Shown here: positions 28,983 through 38,391 of the stretch, in pieces
Layout: each line of letters opens with the position of its first letter
Numbering within the stretch: position 1 is the first letter of the stretch
Assembly (NCBI RefSeq): GCF_023336505.1
Contig: NZ_JAMAST010000002.1
Span: 186,001-250,000 of the forward strand
Reading direction: 5' to 3'
Origin: Sporolactobacillus mangiferae
Lineage (GTDB): Bacteria > Bacillota > Bacilli > Bacillales > Sporolactobacillaceae
DNA length: 64,000 bases
Position numbers and translations under genes: made by a program
Notes under the pieces: generated by a model
Database searches by the model: none
What the model was told of the DNA's origin: nothing
Seen by the model: the letters and a program-made list of their open reading frames with translations, nothing else

Positions 28983-29029
28983 GAGGCTGTCTCAATGTCA
29001 CAGTATGACTTTTGAGACAGCTCTTTTTA
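28983..29029 (+). terminator. Terminator after ltaS
   Basis: GAGGCTGTCTCAA pairs with TTGAGACAGCTC (one bulge), followed by TTTTTAT. The stretch 29030-29247 contains no gene I can support. Confidence 0.85.
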
Positions 29030-29247
29030 TATTTTTCAGCATTGACTCCTTCGTGAAAACTGATTTTCACATCTATGAAAAATGAATCAACAGTCAAGCG
29101 TTACATGGCATATATTTCTGAAAACCTTTTTTCCGTATGGTATCATGCAGTGCGCACGAAAATCGGGTTATCCTTTATTTCTATCAAATGGTTGCATAAT
29201 AGAAAACAACTTGTCTATGATAGTAGTTAGAAAGAGAGGTTTTTGGT

Positions 29248-29940
29248 TTGCAGACAGTCAAACGTTTGCTCGTTATGAGTGACATGCACGGACAAATTGA
29301 TGCATTTAATGCATTGCTTGATAAAGTAAATTTTACAATGGAGGAAGATTTACTTTTTCTTCTGGGTGATTATGTCGATCGAGGACAAGATCCTCGGGCA
29401 GTCATTAAAAAAGCACGCGCGCTTGAGAAGCAGGGGGCAATTCCACTTAAGGGCAATCATGAGGACATGATGGAAAAAGCACTTGCCGGGGAGGATACAC
29501 AGGCTGTACTGCACTGGGCTGCAAATGGAGGAGCGCAAACCCTGTCGAGCTATGGGTTATCCATGAAAAAAGTGTACAATGACATTCAGAACCATGCACT
29601 TGAGCTTCCGGAAGATTTGCAGCAAGACTTGCAATGGGTCCAACACTTAAACATTTATGCAGAAACTGAAAACTATTTTTTTGTCCATGCCGGTGTTGAT
29701 CCGGAAAAACCATTTGACGAAACGGATGAAGAAACATTTTTGTGGATCCGGACCCCTTTTTTTGAAGGTTATCATGGTGACAAAACCGTCATTTTCGGTC
29801 ATACGCCAACGATGAATCTCCATGAATCCAGCGACGTCTACTTTGGTACCAATAACATTATCGGTATCGATGGTGGATGCGTTTTTGGCGGACAGTTAAA
29901 CTGTCTGGAGCTGCCTTCAAAAACAGTGTACACAGTATAA
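29248..29940 (+). CDS. Calcineurin-like metallophosphoesterase (Ser/Thr phosphatase type)
   Basis: Two-metal phosphoesterase. The 230-residue product has the PPP-type signatures MSDMHGQIDAF (GDxHG-like), LLGDYVDRGQDP (GDxVDRG), LKGNHEDMM (GNHE), VHAGVD, FGHTPT and IDGGCVFGGQL, all metal and phosphate ligands in place. Similar proteins act as protein phosphatases or Ap4A hydrolases. TTG start at 29248, a suitable distance after GAGAGG; an internal ATG (MSDMHG) would remove the first strand. Related to but distinct from prpE at 55291. Single-gene unit. Confidence 0.88.
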   Translation: MQTVKRLLVMSDMHGQIDAFNALLDKVNFTMEEDLLFLLGDYVDRGQDPRAVIKKARALEKQGAIPLKGNHEDMMEKALAGEDTQAVLHWAANGGAQTLSSYGLSMKKVYNDIQNHALELPEDLQQDLQWVQHLNIYAETENYFFVHAGVDPEKPFDETDEETFLWIRTPFFEGYHGDKTVIFGHTPTMNLHESSDVYFGTNNIIGIDGGCVFGGQLNCLELPSKTVYTV

Positions 29941-29963
29941 AGCTGTAGTTTGTTTTGTCATTG

Positions 29964-30006
29964 AAAAGCCTTTCATAAATCCGGCGGGATTCATGAAAGG
30001 CTTTTA
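29964..30006. terminator. Bidirectional terminator between convergent genes
   Basis: AAAAGCCTTTCAT pairs with ATGAAAGGCTTTT around a short loop, between the phosphatase (plus) and the YtxH gene (minus). T-runs lie on both sides. Confidence 0.85.
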
Positions 30007-30028
30007 CTATTACTTTATTCAATGCTTT

Positions 30029-30262
30029 TCAGCTGAACGGTTCACTGTCTTTATTGAAAAAATATGCCGCTGTATCCTTAACCTTGTCTACACCATTATT
30101 TACGAGCTCTTTTACTGAGAAATCTCTGCGTGTTTCCGCACCTGTTTTTGGTGCAAGGAGCAAGGCAAGTGAGGCCCCGATTGCGCCTCCAATAATACCT
30201 CCGATAATCATTTCTTTAAAGCCGACCTCGTCGCATGAACTTTTCTCATTTTTTGAGTACAT
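30029..30262 (-). CDS. YtxH domain protein
   Basis: A 77-residue membrane-anchored protein with the YtxH hallmark: a glycine-rich hydrophobic segment IIGGIIGGAIGASLALLLAP followed by KTGAETR and an amphipathic helix. Members are often general-stress induced; the function is unknown. Start at ATG 30262 behind AAGGAGGG. The longer upstream frame lacks a ribosome site. Confidence 0.85.
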   Translation of the reverse strand: MYSKNEKSSCDEVGFKEMIIGGIIGGAIGASLALLLAPKTGAETRRDFSVKELVNNGVDKVKDTAAYFFNKDSEPFS

Positions 30263-30408
30263 CTGTGAACCCTCCTTAATACTGATTAATGAAAGAGTGG
30301 TGAACATGAGCCAGTGCCTATACTAAGTATACCATGTTGTACCCGGTTGATTGTTCTTCAGCCTTATTTTGTGTGTATCAAGGCCACAGTTATTCAAATA
30401 CAGAGCCA

Positions 30409-31659
30409 TCAGAATTGAATTAATGTATATTTTTTCTTGCCCCTCCGGATAACCATATACTCATTATCGATTCGATCATTCTGTGTGAGCACTTCGTCCA
30501 GATCGTTACGCCTTGATCCGTTCACATAAATAGCGCCGTTTGTAATGTCTTCCCGCGCCTGTCGCTTTGACGGCACAATGCCTGCTTCAACAATCAAATC
30601 AATCAATTTGACAGAATCTTTAGAAGATGCCTGATACGTCGGTACATCCTTGAATCCCTGCCTGATCTCCTCACCATTCAGCTGGGAGATATCCCCGCTG
30701 AACAGTGCCTGTGAAATATGCTCAGCTTGCTTGAGTGCCGCCTCTCCGTGGACAAGAACGGTCATCTCACGAGCCAGCGTTTTTTGTGCTTTGCGCGCTT
30801 CTGGATGGCTCTCGACTTCATTTGCCAAAGCTTCAATTTCACTTTTAGACAAAAATGTAAAATATTTCAAGAAATTAATCACATCATCATCGGATGCGTT
30901 ATACCAAAATTGATACCACTCATACGGTGTTGTCTTTTCTGAATCAAGCCAGATTGCTCCACCCATTGATTTACCGAATTTTGTTCCATCACTTTTTGTA
31001 ATTAATGGAAAGGTCAAAGCAAACGCCTGTTCCTCATGCCCACGCTTGCGAATCAGTTCCAATCCTGCGGTAATATTCCCCCATTGATCACTGCCACCCA
31101 TCTGCATCCTGCAGTTTTTCAGTTCATAGAGATTCAGATAATCGTAAGCCTGCAACAGCATATACGAGAATTCTGTAAATGAAATACCAGCTTCAAGCCT
31201 TGTCTGAACAGAATCTTTAGATAACATGTAGTTTAACGTAAAATATTTGCCGACATCACGCAGGAATTCAATTGCGGAAAGTGAATTCAGCCACTCTGCA
31301 TTATTCACAAAAGTCGCATTCCCCTGATCAAAGTGCAGGAAACGATCCAACTGATTTTTCAGCGATTCAGCGTAGCCTTCGACAACTTCCTTTGTGTTCA
31401 ACTGACGTTCCGTTGATCGTCCGCTTGGATCGCCGATCATGCCGGTTCCCCCACCAACTAGTGCTATTGGATGATGGCCTGCCTTCTGAAGGCGCATCAT
31501 GATGACGATCATCAGCAAATTGCCCGCATGCAGGCTGTTTGCAGTCGGATCAAATCCGCAATAGAATGTTATTGGTTTTTTCAGTGCCTCCCGAAGCCCT
31601 TCCTCATCGGAAACCTGATTAATTAAACCGCGATACTTTAAATCATCAATGATATCCAT
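30409..31659 (-). CDS. tyrS: Tyrosyl-tRNA synthetase
   Basis: Class I synthetase charging tRNA-Tyr. The 416-residue product has the HIGH-type motif as HAGN (residues 44-47), the tyrosine pocket QAYDYLNLY and QMGGSDQWGNI, the KMSKS-type motif KFGKS, and a C-terminal S4 RNA-binding domain (VPSKRQAREDITNGAIYVNG). ATG 31659 follows GAAGGGATC. Preceded by a T-box leader on the same strand, so transcription should rise when uncharged tRNA-Tyr accumulates. Confidence 0.97.
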   Translation of the reverse strand: MDIIDDLKYRGLINQVSDEEGLREALKKPITFYCGFDPTANSLHAGNLLMIVIMMRLQKAGHHPIALVGGGTGMIGDPSGRSTERQLNTKEVVEGYAESLKNQLDRFLHFDQGNATFVNNAEWLNSLSAIEFLRDVGKYFTLNYMLSKDSVQTRLEAGISFTEFSYMLLQAYDYLNLYELKNCRMQMGGSDQWGNITAGLELIRKRGHEEQAFALTFPLITKSDGTKFGKSMGGAIWLDSEKTTPYEWYQFWYNASDDDVINFLKYFTFLSKSEIEALANEVESHPEARKAQKTLAREMTVLVHGEAALKQAEHISQALFSGDISQLNGEEIRQGFKDVPTYQASSKDSVKLIDLIVEAGIVPSKRQAREDITNGAIYVNGSRRNDLDEVLTQNDRIDNEYMVIRRGKKKYTLIQF

Positions 31660-31711
31660 AAAATAAGATCCCTTCATAAAATATTGAACGCCGATGTCCG
31701 AGCCGGAAAAA

Positions 31712-31950
31712 TAAAAAGCACTCCTGAAAAGGAGCGCTTATCGCACGGTACCATCCTTGTTTAACTGAACAAGTGTCAGTCACTTAATTAACGGTTAACG
31801 GCTGCTGCCGTCCTCCGCTACTTGGAAATGTTCACGGAAGATGCTCAAGGAGGTAATTCGCTGCAACGGTGCCTGCAGGCTCGCACCCCCCGCCTGCTCT
31901 CTTAAAAGCGTACCGACCGCTACTTAATCCCATCATCACTTGTTACTGTC
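31712..31950 (-). promoter_or_regulatory. T-box riboswitch controlling tyrS
   Basis: On the minus strand a long structured leader ends with the T-box core GGATGGTACCGTGCG (31744-31758, compare GGTGGTACCGCG) and then a terminator hairpin AAGCGCTCC/GGAGTGCTTTTT (31715-31740). An upstream stem I-like palindrome GCAGGC...GCCTGC is present near 31875-31900, with an AGTA motif near 31920. A tyrosine codon TAC at 31853-31855 is a candidate specifier. The gene downstream is tyrS, which fits. Confidence 0.88.
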
Positions 31951-32032
31951 TTATTGTACCGTTATTTTGCCATTTTTTTTTACTGATGTCAAATTGTTTT
32001 AAGTTGTTAAGGAAGACCGGCCTATCCTTACT

Positions 32033-32155
32033 CATCGATCATGATTCATTGATTGATGCTTTTTGTCTGCATCGCCGCTGCCGCCACCCGCTTGCCGCGG
32101 GTGCACCGCGAGCCTCCTCAGGCAAGCTATCTGCGGGATCTTCTTATATGATCAG
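32033..32155 (+). repeat. Decayed copy of the GC-rich repeat (core only)
   Basis: CCCGCTTGCCGCGGGTGCAC, GAGCCTCCTCAGGCAAGC and CTGCGGGATCTTC line up with the core of copies A-C. The flanks have diverged. It lies between the tyrS leader and the clpE terminator. Confidence 0.6.
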
Positions 32156-32166
32156 ACCCTGTAAAA

Positions 32167-32202
32167 AGATGGCCAGAAGTCTATTTGACTTGTGGCCATC
32201 TC
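32167..32202 (-). terminator. Terminator after clpE
   Basis: AGATGGCCA and TGGCCATCT form a 9-bp stem extended by AAGT/ACTT, with TTTTTAC following on the minus strand. Confidence 0.85.
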
Positions 32203-32220
32203 TTATTCGGTGCGGCTTGT

Positions 32221-34419
32221 TTATTCAGCTGTCACTCTAATTTCACCGTTTACTTCGTCAACAACCATCTTTTTCGCTCCGTTGTGATCCAGTAAAAGGT
32301 CGGAAATTTGATCCTCGACTTTTTCTTCAAGAACCCGGCGCAGCGGCCGAGCACCAAATTCCGGATTATAGCCAAGTTCTGCCAGTTTCTTTTTGGCATT
32401 TTCCGTTACTGTAAGCTCAATGTTCTGTTCCGAAGCAGCCAGGCGAATGTCACCAAGCATCAGATCAACAATCGAAATCAGATCATCCTTCTTCAGAGAA
32501 TTAAATTTGATAATTCCATCCAGACGATTTAAAAATTCCGGCTGGAAGTAATCTTCAAGTTGCTTGATCAAATCCTCTTTGCTGCTGGTCGTTCCAAAAC
32601 CTACTGATGCAGAGCGATTCTTGATCCCCGCATTGCTCGTCATGATAATCACGGTATCTTTGAAACTTACCGTTCTGCCCTGACTGTCCGTCAAACGGCC
32701 ATCGTCCAGAATTTGAAGGAAAATGTGCATAACATCAGGATGTGCCTTTTCAATTTCATCCAGCAAAATGATGCTGTATGGTTTGCGGCGCACTTTTTCG
32801 GTTAATTGACCGGCCTCATCGTGTCCAACATAGCCTGGAGGCGCACCGATCAGCCGTGACACTGAATGTTTTTCCATATATTCGCTCATATCAAGACGAA
32901 TCATGGCACTACGGTCACCGAACATCTCTTCAGCCAGTGTTTTCGCCAGCTCCGTTTTACCGACGCCTGTAGGACCGACAAAAAGGAATGAGCCGATCGG
33001 TCGTGTGTTTTTTCTGAATCCTGTACGGTTGCGGCGGATCGCCCGTGAGACTTTTTCAACAGCTTCGCTTTGACCGATAACCTTTGCATTCAAGCGATCA
33101 GCCAAATTACGCATTTTATTCTGTTCATCTGACTGCAGCTTACGAACAGGTATGCCCGTGCGTGTTTCGACAATCTGCTGAATGAGTTCAGCATTGACCA
33201 CCGCTTCTTTTCCGGATACCGGCAGTTCAGAACCGTTTGCTTTAATCTTTTCCAGTTGTTCCAATTGTTTCTTATAAGCGTGTTCCTGGTCGCGCAACCG
33301 TGCAGCCGTTTCGAACTGCTCATTTTTTGTTGCTTCCGCTTTTGCAGCAGCAATTTCTTCAATTTTCTTTTTAACACTTTCCGTATCAACAGGCGTAAGG
33401 TTCAAATTGACTTTCGAGCCGGCTTCATCCATCAGATCAATAGCCTTATCCGGCAGAAAACGATCCTGAATATAGCGGGCGGACAAAGAAACACAAGCTT
33501 TAATGGCCTCATCCGTATATTGAACGTGATGATAGTTCTCATATTTTGACTGAATGCCCTTTAAGATCTTGATGGTTTCCTCCTGTGTCGGTTCATTAAC
33601 GATTACCGGCTGAAAGCGGCGTTCCAGTGCAGCATCCTTCTCAATTTTGCGATATTCGTTCAATGTCGTTGCACCAATAATTTGCAGTTCTCCGCGCGCA
33701 AGTGCTGGTTTCAATATGTTGCCTGCGTCCATTGACCCACCTTCTGCCGAACCAGCACCGACAAGCAGATGTACCTCATCGATAAAGACGATGCAGTTCC
33801 TTCGTTTTTCCAGTTCCGCCATCAATTGTTTCATACGCTGTTCAAACTGACCTCTGATTCCTGTTCCGGCAACCAGAGAAGAGACGTCAATAAGATAAAT
33901 TTCTTTATTGGCAAGTTTCGCCGGTACTTTGCCTTCAACAATTTTCAGTGCAAGCCCTTCGGCAATCGCCGTTTTACCGACGCCTGGTTCACCGATCAAT
34001 ACTGGATTGTTTTTATTTCTACGGTTCAGTGTTTCGATAACAAGCTGAACTTCTTTGTCCCGGCCAATAACAGGGTCAATTTTCCCCTGTCGCGCAGCTT
34101 CGGTTAGATTCCGGCCGATTTGTTCCAGAAGACCATTACGGTGATTCCGTCCTCCACCGGTTGTTTTGCCATTCATTCCGTCAAAATGCATGCCGTTTTC
34201 CTGCGCCTTATTCTCGCTGGCGGCCATTGATGGCTGAATGAGACTTCGAAACAAATCATCAAATGGAGATCCGCTGTTTTGAAAAAAAGAAGGCATTCCG
34301 AAATTATTTTTCATTTTTGAATAGCACTCCTCACACAAGTGAAGATGTCTTTGCTGACCATTAATCATAACGTTCATTTCTATGACTGCTTGATTTAACT
34401 TACATTCATCACACAGCAT
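32221..34419 (-). CDS. clpE: ATP-dependent Clp protease ATPase ClpE
   Basis: HSP100 unfoldase that feeds ClpP after heat stress. The 732-residue product begins with the ClpE zinc finger ([10 protein letters not shown] ... [10 protein letters not shown], four cysteines), then AAA1 with [13 protein letters not shown] and VFIDEVHLL, a UVR-type coiled middle region, and AAA2 with [24 protein letters not shown] and a C-terminal D2-small domain. Start ATG 34419 with GAAGGAGGT. Two CtsR operators overlap its promoter. Slightly longer than the 699-residue B. subtilis protein. Confidence 0.96.
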   Translation of the reverse strand: MLCDECKLNQAVIEMNVMINGQQRHLHLCEECYSKMKNNFGMPSFFQNSGSPFDDLFRSLIQPSMAASENKAQENGMHFDGMNGKTTGGGRNHRNGLLEQIGRNLTEAARQGKIDPVIGRDKEVQLVIETLNRRNKNNPVLIGEPGVGKTAIAEGLALKIVEGKVPAKLANKEIYLIDVSSLVAGTGIRGQFEQRMKQLMAELEKRRNCIVFIDEVHLLVGAGSAEGGSMDAGNILKPALARGELQIIGATTLNEYRKIEKDAALERRFQPVIVNEPTQEETIKILKGIQSKYENYHHVQYTDEAIKACVSLSARYIQDRFLPDKAIDLMDEAGSKVNLNLTPVDTESVKKKIEEIAAAKAEATKNEQFETAARLRDQEHAYKKQLEQLEKIKANGSELPVSGKEAVVNAELIQQIVETRTGIPVRKLQSDEQNKMRNLADRLNAKVIGQSEAVEKVSRAIRRNRTGFRKNTRPIGSFLFVGPTGVGKTELAKTLAEEMFGDRSAMIRLDMSEYMEKHSVSRLIGAPPGYVGHDEAGQLTEKVRRKPYSIILLDEIEKAHPDVMHIFLQILDDGRLTDSQGRTVSFKDTVIIMTSNAGIKNRSASVGFGTTSSKEDLIKQLEDYFQPEFLNRLDGIIKFNSLKKDDLISIVDLMLGDIRLAASEQNIELTVTENAKKKLAELGYNPEFGARPLRRVLEEKVEDQISDLLLDHNGAKKMVVDEVNGEIRVTAE

Positions 34420-34466
34420 AAGATCAAACCTCCTTCATATTGATTTGATCATTAGATCCATGTTTA

Positions 34467-34483
34467 TTTGACCTTATTTGACC
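34467..34483 (-). promoter_or_regulatory. CtsR operator 1 of clpE
   Basis: Minus strand GGTCAAATAAGGTCAAA, a perfect match to the CtsR heptad repeat RGTCAAA-NAN-RGTCAAA. It lies at about the start of transcription predicted from the promoter at 34494-34522. Confidence 0.9.
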
Positions 34484-34493
34484 TTATGCTCTT

Positions 34494-34522
34494 ATTATAG
34501 TCTGACCTTTTTTGACTTTCAA
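34494..34522 (-). promoter_or_regulatory. Sigma-A promoter of clpE
   Basis: Minus strand TTGAAA (34517-34522), 17-bp spacer, TATAAT (34494-34499). The second CtsR box fills the spacer, so repressor and polymerase must compete. Confidence 0.85.
34501..34517 (-). promoter_or_regulatory. CtsR operator 2 of clpE
   Basis: Minus strand AGTCAAAAAAGGTCAGA, matching the CtsR consensus except for one base in the second heptad, placed between the -35 and -10 boxes. Confidence 0.8.
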
Positions 34523-34530
34523 GTATTAAG

Positions 34531-34563
34531 CAAAAAAAATTTGCAAAGCCGCGACTTTGCAAA
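34531..34563 (-). terminator. Terminator after the universal stress protein gene
   Basis: TTTGCAAAG, loop CCGCGA, CTTTGCAAA, with eight T's on the minus strand. It isolates usp from the clpE promoter. Confidence 0.9.
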
Positions 34564-34584
34564 CAAAAGCAGATACACTGTACA

Positions 34585-35022
34585 TTATTTTACAATCATG
34601 ACCGGACATTTTGCGAGATGGAGCACTTTATTGCTGACACTGCCTAGAATGACTTGTCCAAATGCGCCCATGCCGCGGTTTCCCATCACAATTAGATCTT
34701 TTTTCGTGTCATTGGCATAATCGCAGATTTCTTGAGCAGCGATCCCATAGAGATGCTTTTTTCGGAACGTCACTGATGCATTTGGAGATACCTTCCGGAT
34801 GATGTCCTCCAGCATTTGATTTCCTTCTTTTTCTTCAATTTGCTTGACATCTGCATCCAGTGACGGACCAACCATGGAATAAAAAGGGAAATAGACAGGA
34901 GAAGGACTCACGTAAATTAATGTGATCTCAGCATCTTTTTTTCCTGAAGCAATGGATACTGCCTCCTGAACCGCACGGAAAGCCGGTTCCGAACCATCAA
35001 CAGGAACGAGAATTCGATACAT
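34585..35022 (-). CDS. Universal stress protein (UspA family)
   Basis: A 145-residue cytosolic nucleotide-binding stress protein. It begins MYRILVPVDGSEPAFRAVQE and has the ATP-binding signature GNRGMGAFGQVILGSVSNKV near the C-terminus (G-2x-G-9x-G-S). Start at ATG 35022 behind GGTGGTGAAT; the longer frame upstream has no ribosome site. Monocistronic between two hairpins. Exact role unknown. Confidence 0.9.
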   Translation of the reverse strand: MYRILVPVDGSEPAFRAVQEAVSIASGKKDAEITLIYVSPSPVYFPFYSMVGPSLDADVKQIEEKEGNQMLEDIIRKVSPNASVTFRKKHLYGIAAQEICDYANDTKKDLIVMGNRGMGAFGQVILGSVSNKVLHLAKCPVMIVK

Positions 35023-35128
35023 ATTCACCACCAACCTTCCCAAACTCATGAACTTCATTACACTTATACTATACCACTTTTTGGCTCAATGTAAGCGCAT
35101 ATTTTCTGAATTTATCGTACTATAATCC

Positions 35129-35156
35129 CCCTTTTCCCTCGCTCGGGTAAAAGGAA
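35129..35156 (-). terminator. Hairpin after the tagF-like gene
   Basis: CCTTTTCCC and GGGTAAAAGG pair (one mismatch) just past the stop codon. T-tract weak. Confidence 0.5.
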
Positions 35157-35164
35157 TACGGCAA

Positions 35165-36460
35165 TTATTTAAAAACGGTTTTAACTGCTTTCTCAGAGGA
35201 ACGCCCGCTTTCAAGCGAACAGAATTTCTGGAAGAAGGCATCAAAACGGTCAGATACGCGAAAATTGGAAGCCGCAATCTGCTCAGCGGCCTCAATAACC
35301 TGCTCTGTTGTCAGCACAATTGGACCGGGCGCTTTCTTTTCAAAATCAAAGTAAAAACCACGCAGATGATCACGGTAATCTTCAATATCGTAGGTAAAGA
35401 AAATCATCGGCCGCCTCAAGTTCGCATAGTCGAAAAATACTGATGAATAATCCGTAATGAGAAGATCAGCAATCAGGTACAGTTCACTGATATCTTCATA
35501 ATGAGAGACATCGTAGGCAAAGCCTTCAAACTCAGACAGATCCAATTGATCGGCAATCAGATAATGCATACGCAAAATAATCACAAATTCACAGCCAAGC
35601 TTCTGCCTCATTTGTGCTAAGTCAAGCGCCAGATCAAACCGATAGCGGCCTTTTTCGTAAAATTGATTGTCCCGCCACGTCGGTGCGTACAAAATCACTT
35701 TTTTGTCTTTTGGCAAACCGATACGTTCCTTAATCAAGTCAATGGTTTCCTGATTGTTTTGCTGATACAGAAAATCATTTCGAGGATAACCGGACTCGAT
35801 CATTGTATTTTCAAAACCGAATGCGCGGGCAAAGATTTCTGAAGAATAGGCATTTGGTGAGATCAAATAATCCCAACGTGCCGTTTCTGCGAGAAAATTA
35901 TGTTTGTACTTTTCAGCATTTGTTCCGGGCATATGCACTTCTTCCATATCAAGCGCTAGTCGCTTTAAGGGTGTCCCATGCCAGGTCTGCAGATATACCG
36001 TATGCTTTGGCTTTGACATCCATAATGGGAGACGTACATTGGTAACCCAGTAATTTGCACGTGTCATCAGCATCAGCCATTTCAGTGAAAAGCGTTTGAC
36101 ATAAGGCACTCTGTGCCGCTCAAACAACTCCGTGCACTTGGCATTCGCACTCCAGACAAGCTGGTACTCCGGGCAGTGGTCGCGCATATACTCGTAGATT
36201 GCACGCGGATTGCAGCTGTACTGACGCCCGAAGAAGCTCTCAAACATGACAAGATTTCTTTTCACTGGAAGATGAGCCATCACTTTAAATGTGCGATGAT
36301 AAATCCCGATGAATAACCTGCTTTTTCCCAAAATTTTTATGCCATGCTTTATTTTCCTTTTAATTTCTTTTTTTAAAGCTTCAACCACGTCTCGAGAAGA
36401 CAGGCGATTCACAGACCATTTATATTTATGGCGTAGAACTTTGTACCCTTTTTCTGTCAT
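35165..36460 (-). CDS. CDP-glycerol glycerophosphotransferase (TagF/TarL-like)
   Basis: Membrane-peripheral enzyme adding glycerol- or ribitol-phosphate units to wall teichoic acid. The 431-residue product has the family motifs LQTWHGTPLKRL, ESGYPRNDFL, VILYAPTWRD, HYLIADQ and LLITDYSSVFFDY. It is the third gene of a tagD-tagB-tagF-like operon. Start taken at ATG 36460 (MTEKGYKVL), which overlaps the stop of a 32-codon frame as ATGA; an upstream ATG at 36502 has no clear ribosome site. Shorter than bifunctional TagF polymerases, so it may be a TarF-type primer or a polymerase lacking the extra N-terminal domain. Confidence 0.9.
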   Translation of the reverse strand: MTEKGYKVLRHKYKWSVNRLSSRDVVEALKKEIKRKIKHGIKILGKSRLFIGIYHRTFKVMAHLPVKRNLVMFESFFGRQYSCNPRAIYEYMRDHCPEYQLVWSANAKCTELFERHRVPYVKRFSLKWLMLMTRANYWVTNVRLPLWMSKPKHTVYLQTWHGTPLKRLALDMEEVHMPGTNAEKYKHNFLAETARWDYLISPNAYSSEIFARAFGFENTMIESGYPRNDFLYQQNNQETIDLIKERIGLPKDKKVILYAPTWRDNQFYEKGRYRFDLALDLAQMRQKLGCEFVIILRMHYLIADQLDLSEFEGFAYDVSHYEDISELYLIADLLITDYSSVFFDYANLRRPMIFFTYDIEDYRDHLRGFYFDFEKKAPGPIVLTTEQVIEAAEQIAASNFRVSDRFDAFFQKFCSLESGRSSEKAVKTVFK

Positions 36461-36555
36461 CTTAGAATCCGCACCAGTCGCTCGGGACTTTCCATTCGCC
36501 ATCCCACTGATTTGATTTTTTCCCGCATTTTCGCCTCAGTATGCTTACTGATCAT
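36457..36555 (-). CDS. Small upstream ORF coupled to the tagF-like gene (32 residues)
   Basis: Starts MISKHTEAKMREKIKSVGWR and ends LVRILR. The ATG at 36555 has a good GAAGGAGCAGGGGAA ribosome site, unlike the gene it precedes. Its TGA overlaps the tagF-like ATG, so it could act as a translational-coupling leader. Alternatively it marks a lost reading frame. The peptide is basic and amphipathic. No family recognised. Confidence 0.4.
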   Translation of the reverse strand: MISKHTEAKMREKIKSVGWRMESPERLVRILR

Positions 36556-36646
36556 TTCCCCTGCTCCTTCTATATGTAGTAGGATCTGTTTTTAAGATTA
36601 TTCGTTGTCTCTTTTTGTCTTTCAATCGCTACCTGATTAAAAAGAA

Positions 36647-37810
36647 TTATTCATTCAGAACATTAATCAGATAATCAGCCACTCTGTTACTTGATTGTCC
36701 CGTTGAGTAGCAATTCCATTTATTTGAAAAGCTTTCAATTCGGTTCAGATCGAATTGGTTGTCCTCAATGCACCGAATTACTTCCTGGGTGGACACGGCA
36801 ACCGGACCAGGTACCATTTCTTTGTATTTTCCCCACAGTCCCCTGTTTTTTTCATAAGAAGCCAAATCGTATGGAAAGAAAATCATCGGCCGTTTTAACA
36901 AGGCAAACTCGAAAGGGATTGATGAATAATCTGTAATCAGCAGGTCAACGTTTAACAAAAGTTTATTCACATCCGTCCACCCAGAACCATCGAACACAAA
37001 ATTCGAGTTAAAAACCGCTTTGTCAAGAGTTCTTTGATCAGCAGGATGAAGCCTCAGGATGAGCACGTATTCATCCGATAAAGCGTCTTCCATCTGTTTA
37101 AGATCTATTCCTGATCCCATTTGGTCATTTGGCTGATCACGAAAAGTCGGCGCATATAAAATGACCTTTTTCCCGTTCCATAGCTGTTGCTTTTTTTGAC
37201 TGATTTTTTTCTGCAGCTTCTGATCAAAAAAAAGATCGGTTCTTGGAATTCCCAAATGAACAAAACGGGTTTCATCTAAACCGAATGAGTGCATAAAAAT
37301 CGTTTGCATTGCATCGGAACCGACAACAATTTTATCAAAGTGCCGATAAACAGCAATGAAGCGTTTGCGTGCACGGTTGGTTCTGAACTTAACTGAATGA
37401 TCCATCAGGCCAAATGTCTTAAATGCACCGCATGCATGCCAGAGCTGAATGCACTGTACACCTTTTTTAAAAGAAGCCACGGACAGAAAAGCGAAATAAT
37501 TATCGATCACAACCAGCTTTGCTGTTGCCAAATGATATGCAGCACATGCAAGCAGGAAAGGATTTGCAGATTCAACAGGGAGCACATGCTCGCCCAGCTG
37601 CACAAAATGGTCAGTCGCTCCTCGCCCTCTGCACAAAAAGACAAACGTACACGAAAACTGCCTGCGTCTCATTTCTTCCAGAATACAATGTATGTTCTCC
37701 GGATAAGAGCAGACAAATACGATTTTTTTTTGCAATGCAAAGCATTTGCAAAGCACAAAAAAAGCCTTAAAAAAGAGAAGATAAAGATCAATAAAAAATT
37801 CCTTAATCAT
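36647..37810 (-). CDS. tagB: TagB-like teichoic acid glycerol-phosphate primase
   Basis: Adds the first glycerol phosphate from CDP-glycerol to the undecaprenyl-linked ManNAc-GlcNAc disaccharide of wall teichoic acid. The 387-residue product has an amphipathic hydrophobic N-terminus for membrane association and the motifs IQLWHACGAFKTFG, HLGIPRTDLFFD, VILYAPTFRDQ and LLITDYSSIPFEF. B. subtilis TagB is 381 residues. The start overlaps the tagD stop by 8 bp, indicating coupling. Final assignment as TagB rather than TagF rests on length and order. Confidence 0.85.
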   Translation of the reverse strand: MIKEFFIDLYLLFFKAFFVLCKCFALQKKIVFVCSYPENIHCILEEMRRRQFSCTFVFLCRGRGATDHFVQLGEHVLPVESANPFLLACAAYHLATAKLVVIDNYFAFLSVASFKKGVQCIQLWHACGAFKTFGLMDHSVKFRTNRARKRFIAVYRHFDKIVVGSDAMQTIFMHSFGLDETRFVHLGIPRTDLFFDQKLQKKISQKKQQLWNGKKVILYAPTFRDQPNDQMGSGIDLKQMEDALSDEYVLILRLHPADQRTLDKAVFNSNFVFDGSGWTDVNKLLLNVDLLITDYSSIPFEFALLKRPMIFFPYDLASYEKNRGLWGKYKEMVPGPVAVSTQEVIRCIEDNQFDLNRIESFSNKWNCYSTGQSSNRVADYLINVLNE

Positions 37811-38201
37811 TTTTCACGGTAAATAAATCATGTTTGATTTTTGTAGTTGAAATACCGACCGTACGCGGCAGATAAACGACTTCGCAATAATCTTTAAGAA
37901 AATCGAATTTTCCCTTCCAATCATCGCCCATAACGAAAACATCAACATGATTATTCTTCACATCTGCAATTTTCTGATCCCAATCTTTTTCCGGTATTAC
38001 TTCGTCGACATACCGAATGGCTTCAAGGATCAGCTTTCGGTTTTCGTAGCTGTGATAAGCTTCTTTATGTTTGACCGCGTTGAATTCATCCGTTGACAGT
38101 CCGACAATCAGATAGTCGCCAAGTTCTTTGGCGCGGCGGAGCAAATTGATATGCCCGTAATGCAGCAGATCAAAGGTTCCGTATGTTAAAACTTTTTTCA
38201 T
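37803..38201 (-). CDS. tagD: Glycerol-3-phosphate cytidylyltransferase TagD
   Basis: Makes CDP-glycerol from CTP and glycerol-3-phosphate for teichoic acid synthesis. The 132-residue product has the nucleotidyltransferase HxGH motif at His14-His17 (LLHYGHINLL), the MGDDWKGKFDFL segment and the RTVGISTTKI signature. Start at ATG 38201 with AGGAGAGCGG, giving a length close to B. subtilis TagD (129). First gene of the teichoic acid operon. The longer frame upstream is not supported. Confidence 0.96.
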   Translation of the reverse strand: MKKVLTYGTFDLLHYGHINLLRRAKELGDYLIVGLSTDEFNAVKHKEAYHSYENRKLILEAIRYVDEVIPEKDWDQKIADVKNNHVDVFVMGDDWKGKFDFLKDYCEVVYLPRTVGISTTKIKHDLFTVKND

Positions 38202-38391
38202 TTTAAACCGCTCTCCTGTAAGATAATCATGAATCATTGATTCGACCCACGAGCTATTTATTTTCCTGTGATCTATTGTTAAGAAACAATGCGTCAAGTA
38301 CCCATACCTTTTATCATTCTTTCTGGCGGGGCACCTATGAATACAAAAATTCTACATTCAGCACCTTAACTTGTCAATGAAGGCAGCACAT

